From the NCBI GenBank assembly GCA_015058295.1, contig SVCP01000003.1:1060-65059 (forward strand): a stretch of 64,000 bases of DNA. The letters run 5' to 3'. Origin of the DNA: Anaerofustis stercorihominis. Lineage in GTDB: Bacteria; Bacillota; Clostridia; Eubacteriales; Anaerofustaceae. Every line of letters begins with the position of its first letter. Within the stretch, counting starts at the first letter, position 1. The translations under genes and the position numbers were made by a program. Of this stretch, positions 8,801-15,962 are shown in pieces. Under the pieces are notes generated by a model, which was given only the letters and a program-made list of their open reading frames with translations, was not told the DNA's origin and ran no database searches.

Positions 8801-9540
8801 TGTGGGCACCGAAAACAAGCACGATAAAATATGTTGACGGACTGACAGGCGATGAACTTGAGCTTGATCCGACAACATATGACTTTACAAGAGAAAGCAA
8901 TGTTCTCGATATCGGACCTGTTCCGAAAGCAGGATATGACCTGATGGGATGGTATATCTTCCAGGATGCAGATCAGAACGCAAACTGGAACGAAACTCTG
9001 AATGATGAAAGCTACGAACCGAGAGAAGCAACGAATTACGAAGGACTTAAATATCTGGAATTGAAAGACAGAAACGGTGTTTTAGAGCTTGAAGCAGGGC
9101 TGACAAACTTCGGATACATCACGCTGATTGCGAAATATGTTCCGGCATACACAGACCTTATCATCGACAAGGCTCTTGAAACAGGCTCAAAACTCGATGC
9201 AAATCAGATGTTTATGTTCAGGATTGTGGGAGATCCTTCGAATGAGGCTCTCAAAGATGTCGATATGATCGTTACGGTTAACGGTGACGGACAGACAACG
9301 GTTAAAGCTTTGCCTGTAGGAACATATACGGTTACGGAAATCGAAAACTGGAGCTGGAGATATACAAAAACGAATGTTGACCAAACAATGCCGATGAATC
9401 TTGCTGATTCGGAAGTTGATTACAAAGTAACCTTCACAAACAAACTCTCCAACCCCTTCTGGCTCTCAGGCGACAGCTATGTGAAGAACTCGTGGAAGAC
9501 GGGAATAGCAACGGATTTTGCCGGAAAACCGATTAATTAA
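5809..9540 (+). CDS. Giant secreted beta-helix adhesin with InlB-type and CnaB-like domains
   Basis: A 1243-residue secreted protein. Residues 1-24 are an ordinary Sec signal peptide ending SAMGA. Residues about 50-870 form a right-handed parallel beta-helix of the Pmp/pectate-lyase type, with about 19 turns, each carrying a GGAxY-like core (GGAIFI, GGGIYS, GGAVYV, GGALYV, GGALYI, GGAIYA) about 25 residues apart. Residues about 930-1000 and 1043-1105 are two Listeria-Bacteroides (InlB B-type) repeats, shown by FLGWTAKG...LYALWAP and GYDLMGWY...LIAKYVP. Residues about 1114-1215 look like a CnaB-type Ig fold. The C-terminus lacks an LPXTG motif and a membrane anchor. The start follows GGGGGT, 10 bases after the previous stop. 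It is a probable adhesin that must be held by another protein of the cluster. Confidence 0.88.
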   Translation: MRKKLIAVVLVVLAVLAVMPSAMGATDFKTAYANSTKATDSTSMYGEYILNGNVEIDYIIHIPAGKTLKITGSGTIKRGSLLKAKGLDIFQLESGSKLIIGEKDVNSTKKDKIVIDGEDVVVHRPLILAYNGGDVELNHVTLKNNRNRATAQNPAGNSFSGGAIFIAPSYKTVNKVTTVDRLPSLSLYSCSIQDCTSYSYGGGIYSSGCDINLINSEILRCNAVGGLYSTSQNTNLGQGILETNEGPYKGSYWADRGAGGGIKLAGIPSYNLRPTCTITNSNISYNTAVGYGGGVEINSGASVVMNSGSMNNNTSLNRGAGALHVTADASFTMNGGEMKNNVCYEVGGAIHTSYTCVLNLNAGVIENNIAYGRGGGVHIDVGGDLVLNGTDIINNEARDSVVVLDKDSQSEVTHTEIGVSNIVGGVYTDDIGKTLSKPIWLGNAQFRGDAGYGGGVLIDCGTCTLNKGTISGNKADIGGGGLCFVMLLISADNRFGQTSACAFEMNDGIITENYAGEMGGGVYLMKNVLTVENIAEANNLEYKEEAGGYQFYKDDGTKFDMLKADGTICTPAEIKAIIDEIPEVEIKGGTVSNNDAGEKGGAFYLEESTIFTINGGTVTENEAVDGGAVYVAEGTANIDGGTIIKNNATNDGGALYVKGIVNMTDGSVTENTATGNGGALYIADGENVDADFTMANGSMTKNIAALNGGAAYVSGGNVMITHGTLDANEAVNGGAVYMAGDADTTLKMESGYMRNNKALGVIDSEGKREDGTGDGGAIYAENGKLYIGLEHCTVNDSLHATGYNHPVITGNSAADSGGGIAIANEGEVYFYCGEATSNKALYKGVGLNVFMDGGTFNLYDGANIGVPRDPDLVIIGGTLNNMCQETNYVNLYYYMKNTDTDTSMVGLAQYEELMNLPDGEYFWPKYAEENNFVFLGWTAKGAASGEADEYVRNKEQYVNSGEPVQILDETTPETDQTSINTNRLFDGTPDKTIHLYALWAPKTSTIKYVDGLTGDELELDPTTYDFTRESNVLDIGPVPKAGYDLMGWYIFQDADQNANWNETLNDESYEPREATNYEGLKYLELKDRNGVLELEAGLTNFGYITLIAKYVPAYTDLIIDKALETGSKLDANQMFMFRIVGDPSNEALKDVDMIVTVNGDGQTTVKALPVGTYTVTEIENWSWRYTKTNVDQTMPMNLADSEVDYKVTFTNKLSNPFWLSGDSYVKNSWKTGIATDFAGKPIN

Positions 9541-9552
9541 GGAGGCGCGAAG

Positions 9553-10158
9553 ATGAAAAAGACGAAAATCAAAGCAATTTCGCTGATGATCTGCCTTCTT
9601 ATGGTGGTTGGCGTGGTTGTCGGCGGAACGGTTGCATTCCTCATGGATGCAAGCGATGAGGTTGAGAATACATTTACTCCTTCAGAAGTAACGACGGATG
9701 TTGTTGAAGATACAGATTCGTTTGAAAATGAAGGAATCAAGAAAGATGTTGTAATCAAAAACACAGGAGACACGGACGCATTCATCAGAGCAGCGATCGT
9801 TGTTACATGGCAGGATGAACAGGGCAATGTTTACGGACAGAAGCCGGTTCCGGGAACGGATTACGAAATCTTGCTGAATGTTGATACAAAAGACAAGGAA
9901 GATGATGACAATAATTCGTGGATTCTTGGAAATGACGGATTCTATTATCACAAGGAAGCGGTTGCAGGAAACAACGATGCAACAGAAGTTCTGATAAATT
10001 CCTGCACAAGCAAAAACACCGAACCGGATTCAAACTACAAACTTTGCGTTGAGATCCTTGGCAGCGGAATCCAGAGTGTTCCGGAGGAAGTTGTTGAGAA
10101 TGTATGGGGCGTAACTGTTGAAAATGGTGTAATTACAGTAGGAGGAGGTAATCAGTAA
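9553..10158 (+). CDS. TasA/camelysin-like secreted protein 5 (SipW-dependent signal)
   Basis: A 201-residue exported protein. The signal region ends VGGTVAFLMDASDEVENTFTP, a diverged TasA box (A-F-L-x-D). The mature domain has KDVVIKNTGDTDAFIRAAIVV, which matches the strand that follows the signal in TasA-like proteins, and ends in ILGSGIQSVP and a short V-W-G-V-T-V tail. The ATG follows AAGGAGG only 12 bases after the adhesin stop, and its own stop overlaps the next start by one base (TAATG), so translation is coupled in both directions. Confidence 0.87.
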   Translation: MKKTKIKAISLMICLLMVVGVVVGGTVAFLMDASDEVENTFTPSEVTTDVVEDTDSFENEGIKKDVVIKNTGDTDAFIRAAIVVTWQDEQGNVYGQKPVPGTDYEILLNVDTKDKEDDDNNSWILGNDGFYYHKEAVAGNNDATEVLINSCTSKNTEPDSNYKLCVEILGSGIQSVPEEVVENVWGVTVENGVITVGGGNQ

Positions 10159-11117
10159 TGAAAAATATTAGAAAGATCTCCTCAATTCTGATGGTTATGA
10201 TGCTGATACTCAGCATGGGAAGCGTTTTTGCGGCGGAATCAACGGTTACATTCAAGGGACTTGAAGAAGGATTTGTTTTCGCACCGGGAAGCGGATACAC
10301 GGACACGGATCTTTTCGACGGGTTCAAGAATGTTATGCCCGGTGACAAGCTGACGGAAGAGATAGTTGTTGTGAACGATACAGAGGACTGCGATTTTATC
10401 AATGTTTACATGAAAGCTGTCGCTCACGACGAAGAAGAAAACCCGCTGACATATGACGAAGCATATGAAAATCTTGACGGCAAAGATCAGGCGAAGGTTG
10501 AAGGCACAAGAGATGAAACTGTTGCGACAATGGAAGATTTCCTGGCGCAGTTGAGTCTTAAAGTTTACAACGGAGCTGAGCTTATCGAAGAAAGCGATCT
10601 TTCCGACTTTGTATATCTCGGAACGCTTGTGAACGGCGAAGATCTGAAACTTAATGTTGAGCTTGAAGTGCCGATCACGATGGGAAATGAGTATGCGAAC
10701 AGAGTCGGTGAAGTTGACTGGGTATTCCATGCGGAAGCGATACAGTTTGATACACTTACTGTAAAGAAAGTATGGGATGACGATAACAGCAAGGACAGAC
10801 CTGAATCAGTTAAAGTAAATCTTCTCGGTGACGGTGAAGTTGTTGAAACGGTAGTTCTCAGTGATGAAAATGACTGGACGTATACATGGGAAACACTCGA
10901 TGACAGATATACATGGAGTGTGGAAGAAGTCGTTCCGAAGGATTACAGTGTTTCATACAGAGTGAACGGTGAAGTTGTTACGATCACGAACACAACGACA
11001 CTCATCTTCACAGGACAGGTAGACTGGCCGGTATATGTTCTTGGAACACTTGGTGTAATGATGATGTTCCTGGGAATAATTATCATGAGAAAAAAGAAAG
11101 AGAATGAAAATGTCTAA
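10158..11117 (+). CDS. Surface protein with TasA-like and CnaB domains and a non-canonical sorting signal
   Basis: A 319-residue protein with a Sec signal peptide (cleavage near VFAAES). Residues about 28-195 resemble the TasA-like part of its neighbours. Residues about 197-280 are a CnaB domain: the lysine in LTVKKVWDDDN, the glutamate in WSVEEVVP and the asparagine in VTITNTT are positioned as in isopeptide-forming CnaB folds. It ends with LIFTG (residues 282-286), QVDWPVY, a hydrophobic helix and a basic tail RKKKENENV. This is the layout of a cell-wall sorting signal, but the expected LPXTG has isoleucine in place of proline. The sortase gene follows and overlaps it by 14 bases. It is probably the wall-anchored base or tip of the structure made by this locus. 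Confidence 0.87.
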   Translation: MKNIRKISSILMVMMLILSMGSVFAAESTVTFKGLEEGFVFAPGSGYTDTDLFDGFKNVMPGDKLTEEIVVVNDTEDCDFINVYMKAVAHDEEENPLTYDEAYENLDGKDQAKVEGTRDETVATMEDFLAQLSLKVYNGAELIEESDLSDFVYLGTLVNGEDLKLNVELEVPITMGNEYANRVGEVDWVFHAEAIQFDTLTVKKVWDDDNSKDRPESVKVNLLGDGEVVETVVLSDENDWTYTWETLDDRYTWSVEEVVPKDYSVSYRVNGEVVTITNTTTLIFTGQVDWPVYVLGTLGVMMMFLGIIIMRKKKENENV

Positions 11118-11694
11118 GAAAGCAGGCATTGCATTCATAATAACGGGGGCAGTGCTGATGATATCGGCACTGCTTCTTTGGTATTCGAATGTAGCGGAAG
11201 ATAATCGTGCGGCTGAGGAAGCCGGAAATGTAATGGAGATAATCCGCCCGATAATAACGGATAAGGTGGAAGAGGAGAAAGAGCTTTCTCCGGAGATGCC
11301 GGTAGTGAAGATAGGCAGTTACGGATATATAGGGTATCTGAAGATAGAAGCTATAGATCTGGAGCTTCCGGTAATAGACAGCTGGTCGTATACGAAGTTG
11401 GAGACGGCACCGTGCAGGCATTTCGGATCGTCGAGGACAGATGATCTTGTAATAGCAGGGCATGATTATAAGGCGCATTTCAAGTATCTGTATAAGATAC
11501 CCATCGGAAGCGAGGCGGTATTTACGGATATGGAGAATATACAGAACAGATATGTACTTGAGAAGATATCAAAGGTAAAGCCGGAGGATGTTGAGGCTGT
11601 ACAAAACAGCGGATATGATCTTGTGCTTTACACCTGTACACCGGGTGGTAAAACAAGGACCGTGGGGTTTTTCAATCGCATTCAACAGGATTAG
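11104..11694 (+). CDS. Sortase
   Basis: A 196-residue transpeptidase with one N-terminal membrane helix (about residues 6-28) and an extracellular catalytic domain. The catalytic histidine lies in VIAGHDYKAHF, the cysteine in VLYTCTPGGKTR and the arginine in the same strand, in the spacing usual for sortases. Sortases cut a sorting motif and join the protein to the wall or to other subunits. The gene overlaps the CnaB gene by 14 bases, which makes that protein its likely substrate despite its LIFTG motif. A second ATG lies two codons in (11110). The sequence resembles class B or D enzymes of Clostridia, but I cannot fix the class by eye. A terminator follows. Confidence 0.92.
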   Translation: MKMSKKAGIAFIITGAVLMISALLLWYSNVAEDNRAAEEAGNVMEIIRPIITDKVEEEKELSPEMPVVKIGSYGYIGYLKIEAIDLELPVIDSWSYTKLETAPCRHFGSSRTDDLVIAGHDYKAHFKYLYKIPIGSEAVFTDMENIQNRYVLEKISKVKPEDVEAVQNSGYDLVLYTCTPGGKTRTVGFFNRIQQD

Positions 11695-11733
11695 GTATCT
11701 GTCAAAGCAAAAATTAAATATCAAAAAATTAAT

Positions 11734-11771
11734 AGGGCATAGGCTTTTGCGGTGATATGCCCTTTTTTTTA
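11734..11771 (+). terminator. Rho-independent terminator after the sortase gene
   Basis: AGGGCATA (11734-11741) pairs with TATGCCCT (11756-11763) and is followed by eight T residues. Confidence 0.92.
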
Positions 11772-11818
11772 TAACATAATTTCACAATAAAATTGAAAAA
11801 ATCACACGTTTATTTTAT

Positions 11819-11937
11819 ATGCGGGGTGAATATGTCCCGCGCATTGAGTGTATGTTTTAATATATAATAGTTATAAAAATAATAATTTATATTGCAAAAA
11901 ATATCCCCCGGAGGGGCTTGCGGGCAGTTTTTTCTCC
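11819..11937 (+). promoter_or_regulatory. Leader region of the histidine-rich transporter operon
   Basis: An imperfect palindrome ATGCGGGG/CCCGCGCAT (about 11820-11843) sits just upstream of a TATAAT-like -10 (11863-11868). The leader then contains CCCC-CGGA-GGGG (about 11904-11916) and GGGCAG before a run of T, which resembles an attenuator. The gap 11772-12016 holds no gene. The metal-responsive role is an inference from the operon it precedes. Confidence 0.4.
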
Positions 11938-12016
11938 TGTTAGAATGAAACCATAGAAATTGAGTAAAGACTTTACCTTCAATCGTAAATACAAGATCAG
12001 GTCAGGGAGGAATAAA

Positions 12017-12385
12017 ATGAAAGTTTTTTTTCACGAAGGTCATCACGATTCCGACGGAAACCATGACCACAAACATGTACATACCCATACTCATGATGGG
12101 CTTACTCACACGCATGAGCATGCGCACGAACATTCTCATGATGGAGAGGAACATGTGCATGAAGAATTGAATCTTCATGACAGCAGCAAAGAGATGAAAA
12201 CCCTTAATGCACTTATTGGTCACTGGATCCTGCACGGAGAGGAACATTCAGTATCATATAAAGAGTGGGCAGATAAAGCTAAAACGCATGGATATGAGGA
12301 TGCTGCAGATGCAATAAATGAAGCAGTTGAGCTTCTGGAAAAGGCAAATGAAGCATTCAGAAAAGCTATCTCGTTTATGAGATGA
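12017..12385 (+). CDS. Histidine-rich small protein linked to a metal ABC transporter
   Basis: A 122-residue protein with no signal peptide. Residues about 5-50 hold roughly 20 histidines mixed with D, E, G and T (HDHKHVHTHTHDG and HTHEHAHEHSHDG), a typical Ni/Co/Zn-binding stretch. Residues about 58-122 form a helical domain beginning LNALIGHWILHGEEHSVS, with further conserved-looking histidines and acids. I recall similar short domains beside nickel and cobalt uptake genes, but I cannot confirm a family. ATG 12017 follows GGGAGG; the longer reading frame from 11960 has no ribosome-binding site. The gene runs into the substrate-binding protein gene 14 bases later. It may act as a cytosolic metal store or chaperone. 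Confidence 0.75.
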   Translation: MKVFFHEGHHDSDGNHDHKHVHTHTHDGLTHTHEHAHEHSHDGEEHVHEELNLHDSSKEMKTLNALIGHWILHGEEHSVSYKEWADKAKTHGYEDAADAINEAVELLEKANEAFRKAISFMR

Positions 12386-12399
12386 ACAGGAGGGACAAA

Positions 12400-13995
12400 A
12401 TGAAAAGATATAAAAAATTAATCTGCATAATGCTTTGTGCAGTGATGATGATCGGAGCATTTACAGGTTGCTCCGGAAAAGACGAAAAGAATGGAATCGT
12501 GGTTTCTGCAGGAACAACATTGTTCGATGACAGCCTCGATCCCATAAAAGGTGGTATGTATTACGGATATCCGTTTGTAAACGAAGCTCTTCTGAAAGCA
12601 GCTCCGGATTCAGAATATGTGGGATGTCTTGCAACTGACTGGGAAATGGTGGATGCAACTACATATAAGTTCACACTTCGTGAAGGCGTAAAATTCAGCA
12701 ACGGAACAGACTTTACGGCAGAAGACGTAGTATTCACATATGAAACTGTAATGAATAATCAGGCGCTAAATCAGAACGTTGATCTTTCAAGCCTTGAAAG
12801 TGTTACGGCAAACGGAGACTATGAAGTAATATTCAAGCTTAATAAGCCCTATTCACCGTTCTTTGATGCGACAGCAATGCTTCAGATAGTTCCGTCTGAC
12901 AGCTATGATGCAACACTTTTCGATACTATGCCCATCGGAACAGGTGCATACAAGGTAGTTCAGTACGACACAAATCAGCAGATCATTCTTGAGGCAAACG
13001 AAAATTACTGGGGAGAAGCTCCGGACATCGAAAGAGTAACTCTCGTATATATGGACGAATCAGCAGCATTCGCTGCAGCAAAGTCCGGCAATCTTGATAT
13101 CGTAATGGTAAGTGTAAGTTATGCCGACGAAAAGATCGAAGGCATGAAATATGTGGAATTTGACACAATGGACGTAAGAAACATTTCAATGCCCACAGGT
13201 CCTGTACGTACAGTAACAAACCCGAGAAACGGTGAAGAAATTACTGTAGGTAACGATGTAACAAGCGATATTAACGTCCGTAAGGCTCTTGCAATCGGCA
13301 TTGACCGTGAAACTGTAATTAAAAACTGCTTCAACGGAGTAGGTCGTCCCACAGTAAATTATACGGAAAATCTTGTCTGGACAAGTAAAAACGGATACGA
13401 AGACAACCGTAAAGAAGAAGCAAAACAGATTCTCACAGATGCCGGTTGGACAGATACGGACGGAGACGGAATCCGCGAAAAGAACGGCGTAAAGTGTGCA
13501 TTTGATGTATACGCAACAAGCGGAGATGATGACCGTTACCGCCTTGTATCCGCAGTTGCAGTTGAAGCAAAAGAACTCGGTATTGAAATCACGGCAAAAA
13601 CAGCAACATGGGGAGAAATTGAAGTTCTTCAGTATACACAGGGTGTTATCTGGGGGTGGGGACAGTTCTCTCCGACAGTAATCAGATCCCTTTACCACTC
13701 AGACACATTCCTTGTGGGAACATACGATAACGTAGGCGGATATGACAATCCTCAAGTAGATGCTCTTATTGATGCGGCGATCACTGCTGAAAGCCGTGAA
13801 GAGGCAACTCAGAACTGGATCAAAGCACAGGATATTGCAAATGCAGATTATCCGTATCTTTATACGGTAAACATCAGACACGGTTTCTTCATCAGCGATA
13901 AGGTCGATGTGTCTATGGATACGCAGATTCCGCATCCCCACGGACACGGTGCTCCCATTATCAACAATATGGCCGACTGGAGCTGGAAACAATAA
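12400..13995 (+). CDS. Substrate-binding lipoprotein of a nickel/peptide-type ABC transporter
   Basis: A 531-residue family-5 extracellular solute-binding protein. The signal peptide ends in the lipobox AFTGC, so residue 24 is the lipidated cysteine. The mature part shows the family landmarks WEMVDATTYKFTLREGVKF and FTAEDVVFTYE. The C-terminus reads PHPHGHGAPIINNMADWSWK, with closely spaced histidines that could coordinate metal. Family members bind peptides or nickel/cobalt chelates. The histidine-rich partners in the same operon favour a metal or metal chelate here. ATG 12400 follows AGGAGGGAC; the frame opens at 12382. A hairpin without a T-tract follows and may raise the level of this protein relative to the permeases. 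Confidence 0.88.
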   Translation: MKRYKKLICIMLCAVMMIGAFTGCSGKDEKNGIVVSAGTTLFDDSLDPIKGGMYYGYPFVNEALLKAAPDSEYVGCLATDWEMVDATTYKFTLREGVKFSNGTDFTAEDVVFTYETVMNNQALNQNVDLSSLESVTANGDYEVIFKLNKPYSPFFDATAMLQIVPSDSYDATLFDTMPIGTGAYKVVQYDTNQQIILEANENYWGEAPDIERVTLVYMDESAAFAAAKSGNLDIVMVSVSYADEKIEGMKYVEFDTMDVRNISMPTGPVRTVTNPRNGEEITVGNDVTSDINVRKALAIGIDRETVIKNCFNGVGRPTVNYTENLVWTSKNGYEDNRKEEAKQILTDAGWTDTDGDGIREKNGVKCAFDVYATSGDDDRYRLVSAVAVEAKELGIEITAKTATWGEIEVLQYTQGVIWGWGQFSPTVIRSLYHSDTFLVGTYDNVGGYDNPQVDALIDAAITAESREEATQNWIKAQDIANADYPYLYTVNIRHGFFISDKVDVSMDTQIPHPHGHGAPIINNMADWSWKQ

Positions 13996-14038
13996 ATATC
14001 GGGCTTTCAGTGTCTGAAAATAATAATTCGACTAAAAC

Positions 14039-14071
14039 AAGAAACACCGCTTTTGTTTTGCGGTGCTTCTT
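14039..14071 (+). other. Intra-operon hairpin after the binding-protein gene
   Basis: AAGAAACACCGC (14039-14050) pairs with GCGGTGCTTCTT (14060-14071), with one mismatch. No T-tract follows. Such hairpins between binding-protein and permease genes often stabilise the upstream message. Confidence 0.7.
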
Positions 14072-14095
14072 AAGTTAAGGAGATGCTGTAAAAAC

Positions 14096-15106
14096 ATGAA
14101 CAAAAGAATTAAAAACGCAATTTTTGAGAGCGTGCGGATGATACTCCTTCTCATAGCTGTAAGTATCATAGCATTTCTTCTCATAATAAACTCCCCCATA
14201 GATCCCCTCACATCATATGTGGGCCCGGAATCTACGCTTTCCCAGGAAGCAAGGGAAGAGATCGCCGAACATTGGGGACTGTATGATACACCTGCAGAGA
14301 GATTTTTCAGCTGGGTAGGAAATATCCTCAAAGGAGACTGGGGAGATTCAATAACATACAAACGCCCTGTAAAAGATGTCATTTCAGAAAGATTCGGCTA
14401 TTCCTTCGGTCTGATGGCGTGTACATGGGTAATATCCGGGGTACTTGGTTTTATCGTCGGGATAATCTGCGGAATGAGGGAAGGCGGATGGTTTGACAGG
14501 TTGATGAAATCATTCTGCCTTATGGTAAAATCCGCTCCGACGTTCTGGATAGGGCTGTTGTTTCTCGTGATATTTGCCGTTGAGCTGAAGTTATTCCCTA
14601 TCGGCATGGCAGTCCCTCTCGGAAAGCCTGCGAGTGAAGTTACATTCTTTGACAGACTTTATCACATGGCACTTCCCGTAATTACGCTTTCTGTAATAAG
14701 CATGAGCGATATTATGCTTTATACAAGGCAGAAACTTATTGAGATAATAAACAGCGATTTTATCCTGTATGCAAGGGCGAGAGGTGAAAACGAAAAACAG
14801 ATAGTAATGCGTCATGTTATGAGAAATATTGCGCTTCCGGCAATCACCGTTCAGTTTGCTTCCTTCAGCGAACTCTTTGGTGGTATGGCACTTGCGGAAA
14901 ACGTATTTTCATATCCGGGCATCGGTACCGCAACAACAGCTGCGGCTATAAATGCAGATGTGCCCTTACTTTTAGGCATAGCCGTATGCAGCGCGGTATT
15001 CGTATTTGCCGGAAACTTAATGGCGAATATCCTTTACGGAGTATTTGACCCGAGAATAAAGGAGGGTGTAGTAACATATGAGCACACACACGCACACTCA
15101 CACTGA
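14096..15106 (+). CDS. ABC transporter permease, NikB/DppB type, with His-rich C-terminus
   Basis: A 336-residue inner-membrane permease with about six hydrophobic helices. The first helix starts at about residue 10. It has the binding-protein-dependent transport signature (ARARGENEKQIVMRHVMRN, the EAA loop that contacts the ATPase) and the family motif FSYPGIGTATTAA. The last residues read YEHTHAHSH, an unusual histidine-rich tail in the cytosol. That tail is encoded by DNA that also encodes the start of the next permease. ATG 14096 follows TTAAGGAG at a somewhat long distance; the frame opens at 14063. Confidence 0.9.
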   Translation: MNKRIKNAIFESVRMILLLIAVSIIAFLLIINSPIDPLTSYVGPESTLSQEAREEIAEHWGLYDTPAERFFSWVGNILKGDWGDSITYKRPVKDVISERFGYSFGLMACTWVISGVLGFIVGIICGMREGGWFDRLMKSFCLMVKSAPTFWIGLLFLVIFAVELKLFPIGMAVPLGKPASEVTFFDRLYHMALPVITLSVISMSDIMLYTRQKLIEIINSDFILYARARGENEKQIVMRHVMRNIALPAITVQFASFSELFGGMALAENVFSYPGIGTATTAAAINADVPLLLGIAVCSAVFVFAGNLMANILYGVFDPRIKEGVVTYEHTHAHSH

Positions 15107-15953
15107 TGATAATACAAAAAAAGAAAAGCGCTTCGAATTCAACAGACGCAGCTTTGTCAGCATAATGGTGGTATTTGCCATTGTTTATCTTGTGGGCATT
15201 GGGCTGTGGGGGCTTATAATGCCTGAGGAAGCGTATGCTGTTGATTATGGCGCAAAGTTCGTCTCTCCGGAGATTTCTCATCCTTTCGGTACGGACTTTA
15301 TGGGCAGGGATATGTTCAGCCGCTGTATAAAGGCTCTTTCAAACAGTCTTATTATCGGTGTGCTTGCGTCAATATTTTCTTCGTTTATAGCACTGTTTAT
15401 GGGTGTTTCTTCTGCAGTATTCGGCGGATGGGTGGATAAGTTCGTAAACTGGTGCGTTGATTTGTGTCAGGGGCTTCCGCATCTTGTCCTTCTGATACTC
15501 ATATCATTTATGCTGGGAAAAGGCGTGAAAGGCGTTACACTGGCTGTAATATTCACTCACTGGCCGAGCCTTACCCGTATAGTAAGGGCAGAAGTAATGC
15601 AGGTACGTTCTTCACAGTATGTGCAGGCGGCATATAAAATGGGGAAAACAAAGTGGCAGGTAGCATTCGGTCATATTCTTCCGCATGTTATTCCTTCGTA
15701 CATTATCGGGCTTATACTTTTGTTCCCGCACGCTATAATGCATGAAGCAAGTGTTACTTTCCTCGGTTTCGGGCTTCCGAAAGAAATGCCGGCAATAGGC
15801 GTTATCCTTTCCGAGTCAATGGATTATCTCGCCACGGGGAAATGGTGGCTTGCAGTATTCCCGGGGCTTATGCTTCTCGTTGCGGTAATGCTCTTTGATG
15901 TGATCGGAGACAATCTGAAAAAACTCTGGAACCCGGAAAGCGGAAATGAATAG
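15078..15953 (+). CDS. ABC transporter permease, NikC/DppC type, with His-rich N-terminus
   Basis: A 291-residue permease, partner of the upstream one. The N-terminus MSTHTHTHTDDN is histidine-rich. A first helix (about residues 27-48) is followed by the periplasm-facing motif HPFGTDFMGRDMFSRC, which is the hallmark of DppC/NikC-type permeases, and about five more helices. The EAA loop reads QAAYKMGKTKWQVAFGHILPH. The start is secured by AGGAGGGTG upstream and overlaps the previous gene by 29 bases in another frame. NikC-type permeases form a heterodimer with NikB-type ones. Confidence 0.92.
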   Translation: MSTHTHTHTDDNTKKEKRFEFNRRSFVSIMVVFAIVYLVGIGLWGLIMPEEAYAVDYGAKFVSPEISHPFGTDFMGRDMFSRCIKALSNSLIIGVLASIFSSFIALFMGVSSAVFGGWVDKFVNWCVDLCQGLPHLVLLILISFMLGKGVKGVTLAVIFTHWPSLTRIVRAEVMQVRSSQYVQAAYKMGKTKWQVAFGHILPHVIPSYIIGLILLFPHAIMHEASVTFLGFGLPKEMPAIGVILSESMDYLATGKWWLAVFPGLMLLVAVMLFDVIGDNLKKLWNPESGNE

Positions 15954-15962
15954 GAGCAGTTT

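Noticed and set aside
11819-11937. NiCo riboswitch before the metal transporter
   Set aside because: I could not match the conserved bases of that riboswitch; kept only as an undefined leader.
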